The notes under the pieces were generated by a model that saw only the letters and a list, made by a program, of their open reading frames with translations, was not told where the DNA came from and searched no databases. Shown one piece after another: positions 45,395 to 56,528 of a stretch of 64,000 nt of DNA. The first letter of the stretch is position 1. Every line of letters begins with the position of its first letter. Position numbers and translations under genes: made by a program. Source of the stretch: Conchocele bisecta (lineage: Eukaryota; Mollusca; Bivalvia; Lucinida; Thyasiridae); NCBI GenBank assembly GCA_029237695.1, contig JAQRGA010000312.1, positions 16,180 to 80,179 of the forward strand, given 5' to 3'.

Positions 45395-45862
45395 CAAGAT
45401 TTTGAACGTTTCTGAACATTCATTAGTGATGCCAACACGCAAACGTCGTTAAATGTCCACACTGCGCGCGTTAATATTGCCTAGATTATCAACGTTTCTC
45501 AACATTCATTCGTGATGTCAACACGCAAACGTCGTTAAATGTCTACACAGCTGCCGGCGTTAATATTGCCGAGATTATCAACGTTTCTCAACATTCATTA
45601 GTGATACCAACACGCAAACGTCGTTAAATGTCTACACAGCTGCCGGCGTTAATATTGCCTAGATTATCAACGTTTCTCAACATTCATTCGTGATGTCAAC
45701 ACGCAAACGTCGTTTAAATGTCTACACAGCTGCCGGCGTTAATATTGCCGAGATTATCAACGTTTCTCAACATTCATTAGTGATACCAACACGCAAACGT
45801 CGTTAAATGTCCACACAGCTGCCGGCGTTAATATTGCCGAGATTATCAACGTTTCTCAACAT
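45395..45862. repeat. 89-bp tandem repeat, about five copies, alternating types
   Basis: Unit holds CGTTAATATTGCCGAGATTA, TCAACGTTTCTCAACATTCA and ACACGCAAACGTCGTTAAAT. Copies alternate ATTCGTGATGTCAAC and ATTAGTGATACCAAC, so the working period is a 178-bp dimer. Confidence 0.93.
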
Positions 45863-46109
45863 CTATTAGGCCTATAGCAAAACACCCCGACCCTATACAT
45901 ATTTGGCCGTTTCAAAAAATAAATCATGTTCGTTCCTAATAATGCTTAAAAACGGGCTTTGTGACAGTCTTTTGCGTACTTTTTGAGCGCTAATATTTAA
46001 AAAAAATAAAATAAAAAAAAAAATTTCCTACCCTCCCTACCTAGCTTTTTCTGGACCGTTCCCCGCACCACAATACTTTTTGTTTAGGCCTTGGCAATGC
46101 CAACTTGCA
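45863..46109. other. Intronic spacer
   Basis: An A-rich stretch near 45990-46025; nothing else recognised. Confidence 0.5.
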
Positions 46110-46406
46110 ATCAAGCAGTTTGATTGTCGGAGCCTGAGCTATAGAACCTGTCACACAACCACATACGTTAATATTGCCAATAGTATCAACGTTTCTGAAC
46201 AGCTGTCAGCAATGAAAACTCTCAATCAAGCAGTTTGATTGTCGGAGCCTGAGCTATAGAACCTGTCACACAACCACATACGTTAATATTGCCAATAGTA
46301 TCAACGTTTCTGAACAGCTGTCGGCAATGAAAACTCTCAATCAAGCAGTTTGAATGTCTGAGCATGAGCTGTAGCTCATGCTCAGTCATTCAAGCTGCTT
46401 GATTTC
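46110..46406. repeat. ~115-bp tandem repeat ending in a hairpin
   Basis: Two and a half copies of CAATCAAGCAGTTTGATTGT with CGTTAATATTGCCAATAGTA. The last copy folds onto itself: TGTCTGAGCATGAGCTGTAG faces CTCATGCTCAGTCA. The unit shares ACGTTAATATTGCC and ATCAACGTTTCT with the 89-bp array just upstream. Confidence 0.88.
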
Positions 46407-46478
46407 AAGCACAATATTGACATATTTTGAAGAAAAAAAATAACTTGACAAGATTAGCGCAGGTTGTTGTCTAGAATA

Positions 46479-46636
46479 AGCCCTATCACTCCAGTCACCG
46501 TCTCCTCTCAAATCAGCAGTTACACTACGGAGCCCTATCACTCCAGTCACCGTCTCCTCTCAAATCAGCAGCTACACTACGGAGCCCTATCACTCCAGTC
46601 ACCGTCTCCTCTCAAATCAGCAGCTACACTACGGAG
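46479..46636. repeat. 52-bp tandem repeat, three copies
   Basis: Unit AGCCCTATCACTCCAGTCAC, CGTCTCCTCTCAAATCAGCA, GCTACACTACGG. The unit ends with TACGGAGCCC, the first bases of the adjacent family B element. Confidence 0.92.
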
Positions 46637-47010
46637 CCCCGTAGGACGTAGAATTCTTTTTTTATTAATTTGTTCCCAAGAAATAAAAATTCGTTCCCAT
46701 GAAATAACAATTCGTTCCCACGAAATAACAATTCGTTCCCAAGAAATAACAATTCGTTCCCACGAAATAACAATTCGTTCCCTTAATTTAACAATTCGTT
46801 TTCAACAATTCGTTCCCACAATTTAATTCGTTATATCGTGGGAACGTTGTTAATTCGAGGGAACGAATTGTTAAATTGAGGGAACGTATTGTCATTTCGT
46901 GGGAACGAATTGTTAATACGAGGGAACGAATTGTTAAATTGAGGGAACGAAATGTTATTTCGTGGGAACGAATTAATAAAATATATGCATGTCCCCTGCG
47001 GGGCTACGTA
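46630..47010. mobile_element. Family B foldback element, copy 5
   Basis: TACGGAGCCCCGTAGGACGT at the left and GTCCCCTGCGGGGCTACGTA at the right, with inward-facing AATTCGTTCCC arrays. Confidence 0.9.
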
Positions 47011-47140
47011 CCAGTATGCTCACACGTGTCATACTCAATTCACACGCCATACCGTTGTCACGTTGGGCCGATAGTAGAAGTATGTCACCGGCATACTGAA
47101 ACATTAAAGAAAACTGTAGAAAATATATTAATTATTTCAG

Positions 47141-47337
47141 CGGCTAGTATCGACGGCCATCTTGGAAGCGAAAGAAGCAAGAGTCAGGTCACCACCACAC
47201 CAGCGACTACGCATGTACCGAAAAACATCGGAAACGGAAGTGACGCTGGGAACGGTGCAGCGATATTGAACCATGGACACGGACATGTGTTATGTATCAC
47301 GATTATTACGTGTGTGCTAATGTTTCTTAAGTCGTAA
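47141..47337 (+). CDS. Last coding exon: stalk and GPI-anchor-like C-terminus
   Basis: Starts after ATTATTTCAG in phase 1, completing Ala with the exon at 43428-43741. Encodes ASIDGHLGSERSKSQ, then VTTTPATTHVPKNIG, then NGSDAGNGAAILNHGHGH and the hydrophobic end VLCITIITCVLMFLKS before TAA. Small residues (NGSDAGNGA) followed by a spacer and a short hydrophobic tail to the end fit a GPI-attachment signal; a C-terminal membrane anchor is the alternative. Polyadenylation is uncertain: AATAAA occurs at 48089 and 48332, both far downstream and beyond a family G element. Confidence 0.82.
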
Positions 47338-47454
47338 ACCCGTTTCCGAAATAAGAATTACAATGTACGTGTAAGTTTGGTGCGACACGTTTTGTTACAC
47401 AACACGTATTCAGTTATTGCGTACATATTATTGATTATTTGCAATTCAATATAG

Positions 47455-47640
47455 AGAATAGTGGGAGTCATTTTCCAAAAATTTTTGGAAATTGACTCCG
47501 AAACCTGGCGAGATAGCTTGAAAATGATGTAATTAAGAAAACAAAAGTTAGATTTTGAAAATCGGTTGACAAATAAAAATATATTTTAAAAAAAATCTAT
47601 TTTTAACCCCCATGTTAAATTCCCATAGGAAAATCGTTTG
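47455..47640. repeat. Family H repeat, partial copy 3
   Basis: GAAATTGACTCCGAAACCTG, CGAGATAGCTTG and CCCATGTTAAATTCCCATAG match the 15762 copy. Confidence 0.7.
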
Positions 47641-47657
47641 TGGCTATGACAGGAGAA

Positions 47658-47961
47658 ATAGAGAATAGTAGGTTAGTGCCGTGAATCGGAAAAATATCTG
47701 GCGCGGCACGGAAACGGGATGTGCTCGGCAGAGCCTCGCCTATCTCGTTTCCGTACCGCGCCAGATATTGCTTTCCATTCACGACAGTAACCTACTATTC
47801 TATTTATCCCGTCAACACATACAAATGGCTGTAAAATGCAAAAATATAACCCCAGCTACCGCACATATTCATACGCAGTGAGTAGGTCGTATTGACAGGA
47901 TATCAAAAATGTTTCACAGCACCGTGTTTCACGGCACATACGCACTGTGTTGACGGGATAA
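47658..47961. mobile_element. Family G element, copy 2
   Basis: Hairpin TAGAGAATAGTAGGTTAGTG facing CAGTAACCTACTATTCTA, followed by the TTTATCCCGTCAACACATAC ... CTGTGTTGACGGGATAAA module: the order is reversed relative to 44834. Confidence 0.85.
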
Positions 47962-48375
47962 AACATTAACTTAGGCCATACAAAAGTAATTTGGTTCTCA
48001 AATATAGCCGCGTCTGATCGTTCCCTCCGCGTCGAGCATTTTATCGTCATGGAGAAATAAAATTGTACTAAAACCTCGCCACCTGATCAATAAAGAACAC
48101 TACCATGCAAACATATGTTAACTGCAATCATGTCTGACGAGAAACTTGTCATTTCGCACGTCTAAAGAGGTTATAGTATCTTTATGGAACATATTTTTAC
48201 TAGGTTAGCTCCCTTGGAGTGGAGATGGAATGTGAACTATTTCTACATGTAAAACTACCACTCCACTACGAGTGTCGAATTTGCACTGTATCATTACTGA
48301 ATGTTACTGAATTATCACATGTAAACTAAATAATAAAGTACACACTCTGAATTATTTAATTATATATTTACATTA
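47962..48375. other. Spacer downstream of the gene
   Basis: Contains AATAAA at 48089 and 48332. A GGAGTGGAGATGGAA / CCACTCCACTACGA inverted pair lies near 48219-48281. Nothing else recognised. Confidence 0.45.
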
Positions 48376-48556
48376 TACAGTGAAACCTCTCTAAACCGGA
48401 CACCCTGTGAGGTCCCCATTTGATCATTCTAAGCCATATCAGTGTGCTATGCGATCATGAACAGATATTAACACCTGATATAAATGACCGAGAAACTCAT
48501 CAAAAGTAAGATTACATATGTTTTCTTGGTGTCCGGTTTAGAGAGGTTCCACTGTA
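48376..48556. mobile_element. CAGTG-type MITE, complete copy
   Basis: TACAGTGAAACCTCTCTAAA continues into CCGGACACC at the left, and GGTGTCCGGTTTAGAGAGG ends in TTCCACTGTA at the right. The interior is the same as 1918-2095. Confidence 0.9.
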
Positions 48557-49460
48557 GTCATACTGTCCAATTAAACAATAGCTAACTGAACTGTCACCAG
48601 AGGTATCACACCAGTTGAGTGGAATGATACCTCGCGGCCTTTATGGCAACTTGTGAGGTCATATAAAGTTCATTTATTGAATATCATCTGAATTTTGGGG
48701 GAAAATAGTGCGGTGTGTGTGTTTTATTTGTTTTCATTAAAAGTTGTTGTAAATAGTGTTAACAAACAATAATTCATAATTTATCTTCAAATATATTCAT
48801 ATAAAAAATAATCTGGCATTACTGTTTATGGGCGGTTTGATATTATATACAGTACTTTAATTTTATATTGCCTGCTGATCTCTGAACAGAGCCGCCGGAC
48901 GAACGAAGACATATACATAAATTAAATATACCATGTAATACCATGGTCCGTCACTTCAACTTGTGGCCGGACACACCGATGCTGTGTATTGAGGAAGCAA
49001 CTGGTTATTAGATTCAGCCGTTGAGTTTTCTGCTCATTCTCTGCCTGGCACAGGGAGTATGCTAGTAATGTTGGTGTATTGTTGTCGTTGCGATGGTGTG
49101 GGTGTTTGCTCTACTATTTGTTGTTTTCAATACACGGTGAAACGTTTGGACAGCAAGTTGAATCAGTTCATGTAGCTGGATGTCACACATCACCAGTGTG
49201 GGTGTCTTCATAAATGTTTACTTAATATGTCTATATTATTTGAAAATATAATCCCATTATGGACTGATGGTGAACATCAATTTTAATTGTTATATTATAT
49301 AAGTTAGGTCGAAAGATTTTCGGGTGTGCGAAGCCATGTACAGTTCTATGTCAAATTGATTCACGTAATGCAAGAACAATGATGCATCTTTGACTCGCGT
49401 GAACTGTCTGACTATTCGTTTTGTAATAGTCTCTTGTAATTCTTACAGAGAATGCAAATG
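48557..49460. other. Intergenic sequence, nothing recognised
   Basis: AT-rich; a small inverted pair GAGGTATCACACC / GGAATGATACCTC lies near 48600-48633. No exon-like segment. Confidence 0.5.
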
Positions 49461-49845
49461 CATAGAGAATACCAGGCTAGTGTATTTTGATATCAAGTTT
49501 ATCAGGCAAGGCTAGGAAATGCTTAGGAATTCCTACCGTTTCCGAGCCAAGCCTGATAAATTTGATATCAAAATACACTAGCCTGGTATTCTATTTATCA
49601 AGTCACGTTTTATGCTCGAAAATGACATTATATGACGTCGTATTCTACGGACAGAACGCGGACTTGTTTACGTTGCGTCATTACACTGACGTCATTCGGT
49701 AACGTCACGTGACGTCATCCGACCAATGGACCGTCAGTTTTCACTTCGTTGTAACCCGGATGTTGATATAAGGGCAATGCCCGATACAACAATATGTTAT
49801 CAGTCAGTACGTATTCGGTCAATGCAGGGCAGGTTACCTGATAAA
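49461..49845. mobile_element. ACCTGATAAA element with AGAATACCAGGC hairpin, copy 2
   Basis: Hairpin TAGAGAATACCAGGCTAGTG facing CACTAGCCTGGTATTCTA, then TTTATCAAGTCACGTTTTAT to CAGGTTACCTGATAAA. The reverse complement of 39930-40337. Confidence 0.85.
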
Positions 49846-50366
49846 CACATATGTCCGGTGTTGAGTGTCATATCTGTCCAAATACAAACAAATGCGAACT
49901 TTATTTGTATACTGGTTCCTGTTATTATCAAAATATATGTAAAGTGTGCGAAGCCACGTACACTGACTCACATGTTGAAGTAACATACCAAGGCCTATAA
50001 ATACATTAACTATACCTAAAAGTATGAATAAGTGAAAACAAGTAAGCTAAACATTTTGTTACTCACTGTTATAACACATTACCAAGGTTCCTATATTTGT
50101 TATGGGCCGTACTCGGACGGCCTCGAGACAACGGACTCTCGCGAAAGAGTCAATCGATTTATATCATTTCCGCCAATTGTAGAAGTTTGGCAAATGTTCT
50201 TTTAACTTTATGTCCATCTGTTTATTGTGAGGCTGTATCATGTTTAATCATTTCAGAAAGGCGATGTTTGGGTATATGTTCAATTTAAGAATCATGCCAT
50301 AAACATATTACCTGCACAGTAAACTACTCCAGTGCCTTAACTACTTTCCGCTGAAAGGTTTGTATA
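49846..50366. other. Intergenic sequence, nothing recognised
   Basis: No repeat or exon features seen. Confidence 0.5.
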
Positions 50367-51960
50367 ATTATACCCACTTTTTTGGGGAAAAAAATGGGTA
50401 TATTGTTTTCGTCACGGGTGTCCGTCCGTCCGTACGTCCGTACGTCCGTCACGTTTCTTGTAACTCGAAAAACTTTTTCACCTTCATACCTACGCGCCTG
50501 ATATTTGGTATGTAGCTTCGTTATCATGTGCAGATGCGCAAAGTGAATTCGGATTTTTGATCCGACCCTCCATCATGGATTATCTCCCCCTTTCGGACTC
50601 AGAATTTCCCATTTTTTCCTTGTAACTGGAAAAACTTTTTCACCTTCATACCTACGCGCCTCATATTTGCTATGTAGCTTCGTTATCATGTGCAGATGCG
50701 CAAAGTGCATTCGGATTTTTTGATCCGACCCTCCATCATGGATTATCTCCCCCTTTCGGACTCAGAATAATTTCCCATTTTTTCCTTGTAACTCGAAAAA
50801 CATTTTCACCTTCATACCTACGCGCCTCATATTGCTATGTAGCTTCGTTATCATGTGCAGATGCGCAAAGTGAATTCGGATTTTTGATCCGACCCTCCAT
50901 CATGGATTATCTCCCCCTTTCGGACTCAGAATTCTCATTTTTTCCTTGTAACTCGAAAAACTTTTTCACCTTCATACCTACGCGCCTCATATTTGCTATG
51001 TAGCTTCGTTATCATGTGCAGATGCGCAAAGTGAATTCGGATTTTTCATCCGACCCTCCATCATGGATTATCTCCCCCTTTCGGACTCAGAATTTCCCAT
51101 TTTTTCCTTGTAACTGGAAAAACTTTTTCACCTTCATACCTACGCGCCTCATATTTGCTATGTAGCTTCGTTATCATGTGCAGATGCGCAAAGTGCATTC
51201 GGATTTTTGATCCGACCCTCCATCATGGATTATCTCCCCCTTTCGGACTCAGAATTTCCCATTTTTTCCTTGTAACTCGAAAAACATTTTCACCTTCATA
51301 CCTACGCCAGCATATATTTGCTATGTAGCTTCGTTATCATGTATGCAGATGCGCAAAGTGAATTCGGATTTTTGATTGATCCGACCCTCCATCATGGATT
51401 ATCTCCCCCCTTTCGGACTCAGAATTTCTCATTTTTTCCTTGTAACTCGAAAAACTTTTTCACCTTCATACCTACGCGCCTCATATTTGCTATGTAGCTT
51501 CGTTATCATGTGCAGATGCGCAAAGTGAATTCGGATTTTTCATCCGACCCTCCATCATGGATTATCTCCCCCTTTCGGACTCAGAATTTCCCATTTTTTC
51601 CTTGTAACTGGAAAAACTTTTTCACCTTCACCTACCGTCGCCTCATATTTGCTATGTAGCTTCGTTATCATGTGCACATGCGCAAAGTGAATTCGGATTT
51701 TTCATCCGACCCTCCATCATGGATTATCTCCCCCTTTCGGACTCAGAATTTCCCATTTTTTTCTTGCAACTCGAAAAACTTTTTCACCTTAATACCTACG
51801 CGTCTGATATTTGGTTCGTAGCTTCGTTTTGATGTGCTGATGCACAAAGTGAATTCGGATTTTTTATCCGACCCTCCATCATGGATTACCTCCCCCTTTC
51901 GGACTTAGCATTTGGGGAAAGGGGGTATATTGCGATGGCGCGCCATCGACTTTTTCTAGT
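50367..51960. repeat. ~162-bp tandem repeat with GTCCGTCC head, about nine copies
   Basis: Head ATACCCACTTTTTTGGGG, GGGTATATTG and (GTCC)n; tail GGGGAAAGGGGGTATATTGC. Units contain TTGTAACTCGAAAAACTTTT, CCTACGCGCCTCATATTTGC and GACCCTCCATCATGGATTAT. Copies are about 95% alike, with scattered indels near 51310-51380. Confidence 0.93.
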
Positions 51961-52078
51961 TATGTATTATTTTGATGACATTTCAACACTTAACACATTT
52001 TTATCACTGGAAATGTTCTGTGAACATGATTAATAAACATTATGAACGGAATAGTGGTCAACTAATTCCTTGATAATA

Positions 52079-52364
52079 CTGTAGCCTATTTCACCAACAT
52101 GGCAAAGTATACTTATCTAGCAAAGTATACTTTGAGAGAGAAATTTTCAATTTTACGATAAGTTTATTAATCTTTATTATACTGAATTTATTACATTATC
52201 ACAGCCATTTTGGCTGTGATAATGTAATAAATTCAGTATAATAATTCTGCATACTTTGAATCATCAAATGTATGCAGTGGTTGGTTCTATATGAAATGAT
52301 GCATTTTGGCAAAGTATACTTTGCTAGATAAGTATACTTGCAATTTTGATGAAATCGGCTACAG
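52079..52364. mobile_element. Family C hairpin MITE, complete copy
   Basis: CTGTAGCCTATTTCACCAAC at the left and GATGAAATCGGCTACAG at the right, inner TAGCAAAGTATACTTTGAGA facing its complement and the central ACATTATCACAGCCATTTTG hairpin. Confidence 0.92.
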
Positions 52365-52919
52365 GTGTCTTGCTAATGTTTTACACCCACTACCAGTAGA
52401 TAGCGTACGGATATTGTATATTCGTATAAGTATGACGAGGATGCTTGTGTATATAAACAAGACATAATCTGCATTATACGGTGTATGCCTTGCATCTCTC
52501 GCGATATGATGTAAAGTTCGATTACGTTTTGGCGTAAACAGTACATGAATGCCTCCACTTATATTAAGACATACATATATATGTGATTACGTTCTTATTT
52601 AACATTTAATAACACAACATATGTACGCGGAGGTTAGGACAAATTTAATTACTGCTGATGAAAACAGTACTCCAATGTAAGGGTAAATGGTGGAATGTGT
52701 TTGCCTTGATGTATAGGGTGCAGCTCTGTTGTTAGTAGCAACTACATCATATATTCTACAAGACACCTTTTATACAAAATATATAGATAGTTCAATGACG
52801 ATTAAACTATTAAAATTATATGCGTAGGATCATCACTTGTATGTGGGTGGGTGGTTGCAGGCCAGGTAACCTGGTATTAAATCAATATTACATCATTAAA
52901 TCAATAACATATATAAATA
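52365..52919. other. Intergenic sequence, nothing recognised
   Basis: AT-rich, with no repeat match inside the window. Confidence 0.5.
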
Positions 52920-54550
52920 GTCATAGGACAAAAAATGATCCTAAGTGATCGTTTCGTCCATACCTTCGAATTGATATATGACATGACCATATTCGGTCAA
53001 ATGTGAAATTTGACACCTACTTGACCCCTCCTGCCCCGCCCATTTTTGACCCGGGCGCCACCATTTAATGGAATCTAAAACATCGTTAACTATCGATCAT
53101 TCATATCAAGCTTCGTCAAAATCGGCCTGGCGGTTCGTGAGAAGAAGATCTGTTGAGACGGCGGCCATCTTGGATTTTGCGATGACCATCATTTTAACAA
53201 AAATGAAAAGGCTTGACCCACTGACCATTACTGTGAAGTTTGGCCGATTATTGGCCAAGTGGTTCACGGGAAGAAGACGTTTGTAATCTATATTGAAAGA
53301 ACGACCGTTTGACTTTTCGGCGGCCATCTCGGATGACGTAATTATCTGATTTCGACAAAAAAGCTCCAGAGTGACCGTCTCGTCGATACCTTCGATTTGA
53401 TATATGACATGACCATATTCGGTCAAATGTGACATTTGACCTCTACTTGACCCCTCCTGCCCCGCCCATTTTTGACCCGGGGTCCACAAACAAAATGAAA
53501 AGGCTTGACCCAATAACCATTACCGTGAAGTTTGGCCAATATCGGCCAAGCGGTTCACGAGAACAAGACGTTTGAAACCTTTATTAAAAGAACGACCGTT
53601 TGACCTTTCGGCGGCCAACTTGGATGACATGACCATCCAATTTCGACAAAACATGTACCAGAGCGATCGCCTCTTTCGTACCTTTTATTTGATATAGATA
53701 TGACCATATTCGGTCAAAAATAAAATTTGAACCCAATTTGACCCCACGGGACACGCCCATTTTTGACCCCGGGGTCACCATTTTAACAACTTTGAAAGGG
53801 CATTGTACATCGATCATTCCTACCAAGTTTCGTCGAAATGCGGCAAGCGGTTCAAGAGAAGAAGATTTGTTTAAATAATTTATATCTATGCTATTTTTAG
53901 ACAGCGGCCATCTTGGATTAGCGATGACCTCCATTTTAACAAATCTGAAAAGGCTTCACCCATGGACCATAACTTTTAAGTTTGGCTACCATGGGCCAAG
54001 CGGTTCATGTGAATAATAATTTTGAAATCTCTAATAAAAGAACGACATTTTGACCTTTCTGCGGCCATCTTGGATGACATAACCATCCGATTTCGACAAA
54101 GAAATGCACCAGAGTGATCGCCTCGTTGATACCTTCGATTTGATATATGATATGACCATATTCGGTAAAAAATAAAATTTGACCCCAATTTAAAAAATAA
54201 AATTTGGCCACGCCTATTTTTGACCCCGGGGTCACCATTTTAACAACTTTGAAAGAGCATTGTACATCGATCATTCCTACCAAGTTTTGTCGTAATCCGG
54301 TTGGCAGTTCTTGAGAAGAAGATTTTTTGATGAATTTGTGCTATTTTTAGACGGCGGCCATCTTGGATTACGCAATGACGTCATTTTAACAATTTTGTAA
54401 TCTCCCTACCTAAGGACCATGACCATGAAGCTTGGTAACTATAGGCCCAATGGTTACCGAGGAGAAGATGTTCACGGACGGACGGACGGACGGACGGAAC
54501 ACATTGCGGAAACAATAGCTCACATGAGCTTCGCTCAGGTGAGCTAAAAA
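52920..54550. repeat. Diverged ~460-bp tandem repeat ending GGTGAGCTAAAA
   Basis: Recurring segments: ATACCTTCGATTTGATATAT, GACCATATTCGGTCAAA, GCCCATTTTTGACCC, GAACGACCGTTTGAC and GCGGCCATCTTGGAT, in about three and a half units. It closes with (GGAC)n and CTTCGCTCAGGTGAGCTAAA, a tail I know from many mollusc repeats. Confidence 0.85.
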
Positions 54551-54603
54551 ACGGCAAAATGATAGATGAGGCGAGCTACCTCATCCTAGTTACGGCCCAT
54601 ATG

Positions 54604-54731
54604 TAGCCTATGCTCAATACATGTACATTCAATAATTGTTTACAAAAAAACACTGTTAATGACAAATTTACAGACTTTCACAAGTTTGCACTTACGAACA
54701 TTTTAGTCGTACGACGTTTAGTGAAACGCCC
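54604..54731. mobile_element. Family A MITE, right half
   Basis: TAGCCTATGCTCAATACATG through CTTACGAACATTTTAGTCGT to GTTTAGTGAAACGCCC. Confidence 0.8.
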
Positions 54732-54737
54732 ATCAGG

Positions 54738-55600
54738 GGCCTGAGATCCGCGAATCCCACCTTGAACAATACTAGGCCACAGTATGACATCCCAGTTAGT
54801 ACACGAACGTGATATCAGTTTCGGGACAACGATGGATCGTCGAAACATGCATACGCCGCAAGCTATGATAACATTACGGTGGCATAGAAGTGACATTTGC
54901 AACATTTATTTGATCTCGTTTTATTTATTGCTAAATCTACGCATCGCAATATTTACAAACAAAAGTTCAGCTGATAAACACGACATAAGACGGGCATATA
55001 CAGTTATATGCGTGGTGGTGCGTGCGTGTGTGCATTTTAGGCAGACCTGACGTATAGATTGTAGACCACTTAACGGTTTAGCTAGTATGCAATTTAAAGG
55101 TGGATATGCACGGTTGGCCTACACGCCTACACGCCAGAAAAATATAACGTATGCGCTAAATTTTAGTATTTAAAGAATGTATACAGCTGTTATATATAAA
55201 TTCGTCATATTGTTCAGGGAAAAAAAGAAGAAAAAGAATATCGCCCGAGGTCGGGCCGAACCCATACCCCAACTTTAAAATTGTTTGCTTGCCATCGACA
55301 GATCTGATTAGCTAAGCTATCTCGTGGCCACGACATAGCTAAGTCGAGATACTAAGTCGTGGCCACGAGATAAAATAAATGTTGCAAATGTCACCTCTAT
55401 GCCACCGTAAAGCATACCATTGTAATTACCCTAGATATAGCATGTAACGTCGTCCTTGGCGATAAATGTAAGCCCTATTTACTGGCGTGGAGTAGCGGAA
55501 TTACGTCAACACACTAGTAATACATGGACTAAGAGCACGGTTGGTCCGTACGTACGTGGAGGTAATCCGCGAGCGATAGTAAATGGGGACAACCGTGCTC
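54738..55600. repeat. Family M repeat, copy 2, interrupted
   Basis: TCCGCGAATCCCACCTTGAA, TGATATCAGTTTCGGGACAA and ATACGCCGCAAGCTATG match 31167-31500. GGCGTGGAGTAGCGGAATTA to GGTAATCCGCGAGCGATAG matches the right part. A separate element splits the copy at 54876-55408. Confidence 0.85.
54876..55408. mobile_element. ACGGTGGCATAGAAG inverted-repeat element, hAT-like
   Basis: ACGGTGGCATAGAAGTGACA at the left and TGTCACCTCTATGCCACCGT at the right; the TIRs run about 36 bp to AACATTTATT. Comparison with copy 1 of family M places it in the site CAAACATA, with degraded 8-bp duplicates (ATAACATT and AAAGCATA) on either side. The interior includes ATCTCGTGGCCACGAC and an inverted copy. Confidence 0.85.
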
Positions 55601-55654
55601 TGAGTAATTTATCCCACTCCCATATCCAAACGTTCTCCTATTATTAATACTACG

Positions 55655-56400
55655 GATTTATTACACTCTTTCGAGTTATTTGTACGGGTTTCTCTGTGAA
55701 AACCCGTAATCAACTACTACACTTACAAATAATACACCGTGAAGAGAACACTCGTAATTGCGCGCGTGCTTTCTTACGAGCTACCATGCCAAATATTTAT
55801 ATTTTATTACAGTCAAAATGAATATATTTAAAATATTTCAAACATACGATGTCAAAGAGGGGACATGGACATATTTTTTACTTTCGCGTGCACACGCAAT
55901 AGGTTTTGCGTGCGCACGCGATAGGGTTTTGCGTGCGCACGCGATAGGGTTTTGCGTGCGCACACGATATGTTTTGCGTGCGCACGCGATAGCTTTTGCT
56001 TGCACACGCCATAGCTTTTGCATGCGCACGCGATAGGTTAGTCAATGAAAGCTATCGCATGCGCGCGCAATAGCTATCACGTGCGCACGCAAAACCTATC
56101 CCGTGCGCACGCAAAACCCTATCGCGTGCGCACGCAAAGCCTATCGCGTGCGCACGCAAAACCTATCGCATTCGCACGCAAAACCCTATTGCGTGCGGAC
56201 GCAAAACCTATTGCATGCGCACACGAAAGTAAAAAATATTTCCATGTCCCCTCTGTGCCACCGTACAAACATGCACTCGAACTATATCTAGTTCATAGAA
56301 ACGGCTGCCTAATTTGGATTTAAAATTTGATTTACATTCTGTCACTGGAATTCTCTACATATATACACGCGATTGATTGTACTGTGGAAGATTATATCGC
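55655..56400. repeat. Family K repeat, copy 1, interrupted
   Basis: TTATTACACTCTTTCGAGTT, ACGGGTTTCTCTGTGAAAAC and GAGAACACTCGTAATTGCGC match 57208-57360. CATGCACTCGAACTATATCT and AACGGCTGCCTAATTTGGAT match 57450-57500. Confidence 0.8.
55846..56264. mobile_element. GTGCGCACGC foldback element inside family K
   Basis: Arms are arrays of ~21-bp units, TTTTGCGTGCGCACGCGATA, on the left and the complement on the right, meeting near 56045. Ends are ACGATGTCAAAGAGGGGACA (left) and TGTCCCCTCTGTGCCACCGT (right). Flanking TCAAACAT and ACAAACAT look like an 8-bp target duplication. The right end resembles the TIR of 54876-55408. Confidence 0.88.
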
Positions 56401-56409
56401 TTTGAATTT

Positions 56410-56528
56410 ATTTGATATATGCTCAATAAATGTAAATCCAATAAGTGTGTACAAGAAAACATTGTTAATGTGAAATTTACAGACTATCATAATTTTCCAC
56501 TTACGAACATTTTGGTCGTACGAAGTTC
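56410..56528. mobile_element. Family A MITE, internal-to-right fragment
   Basis: ATATGCTCAATAAATGTAAA through AACATTGTTAATGTGAAATT to TTTTGGTCGTACGAAGTTC; both termini are gone. Confidence 0.8.

Noticed and set aside
49640..49715. Clustered CGTCA/TGACGTCA motifs as a promoter
   Set aside because: They lie inside a repeated element also present at 39930, so they are element sequence, with no gene start nearby.
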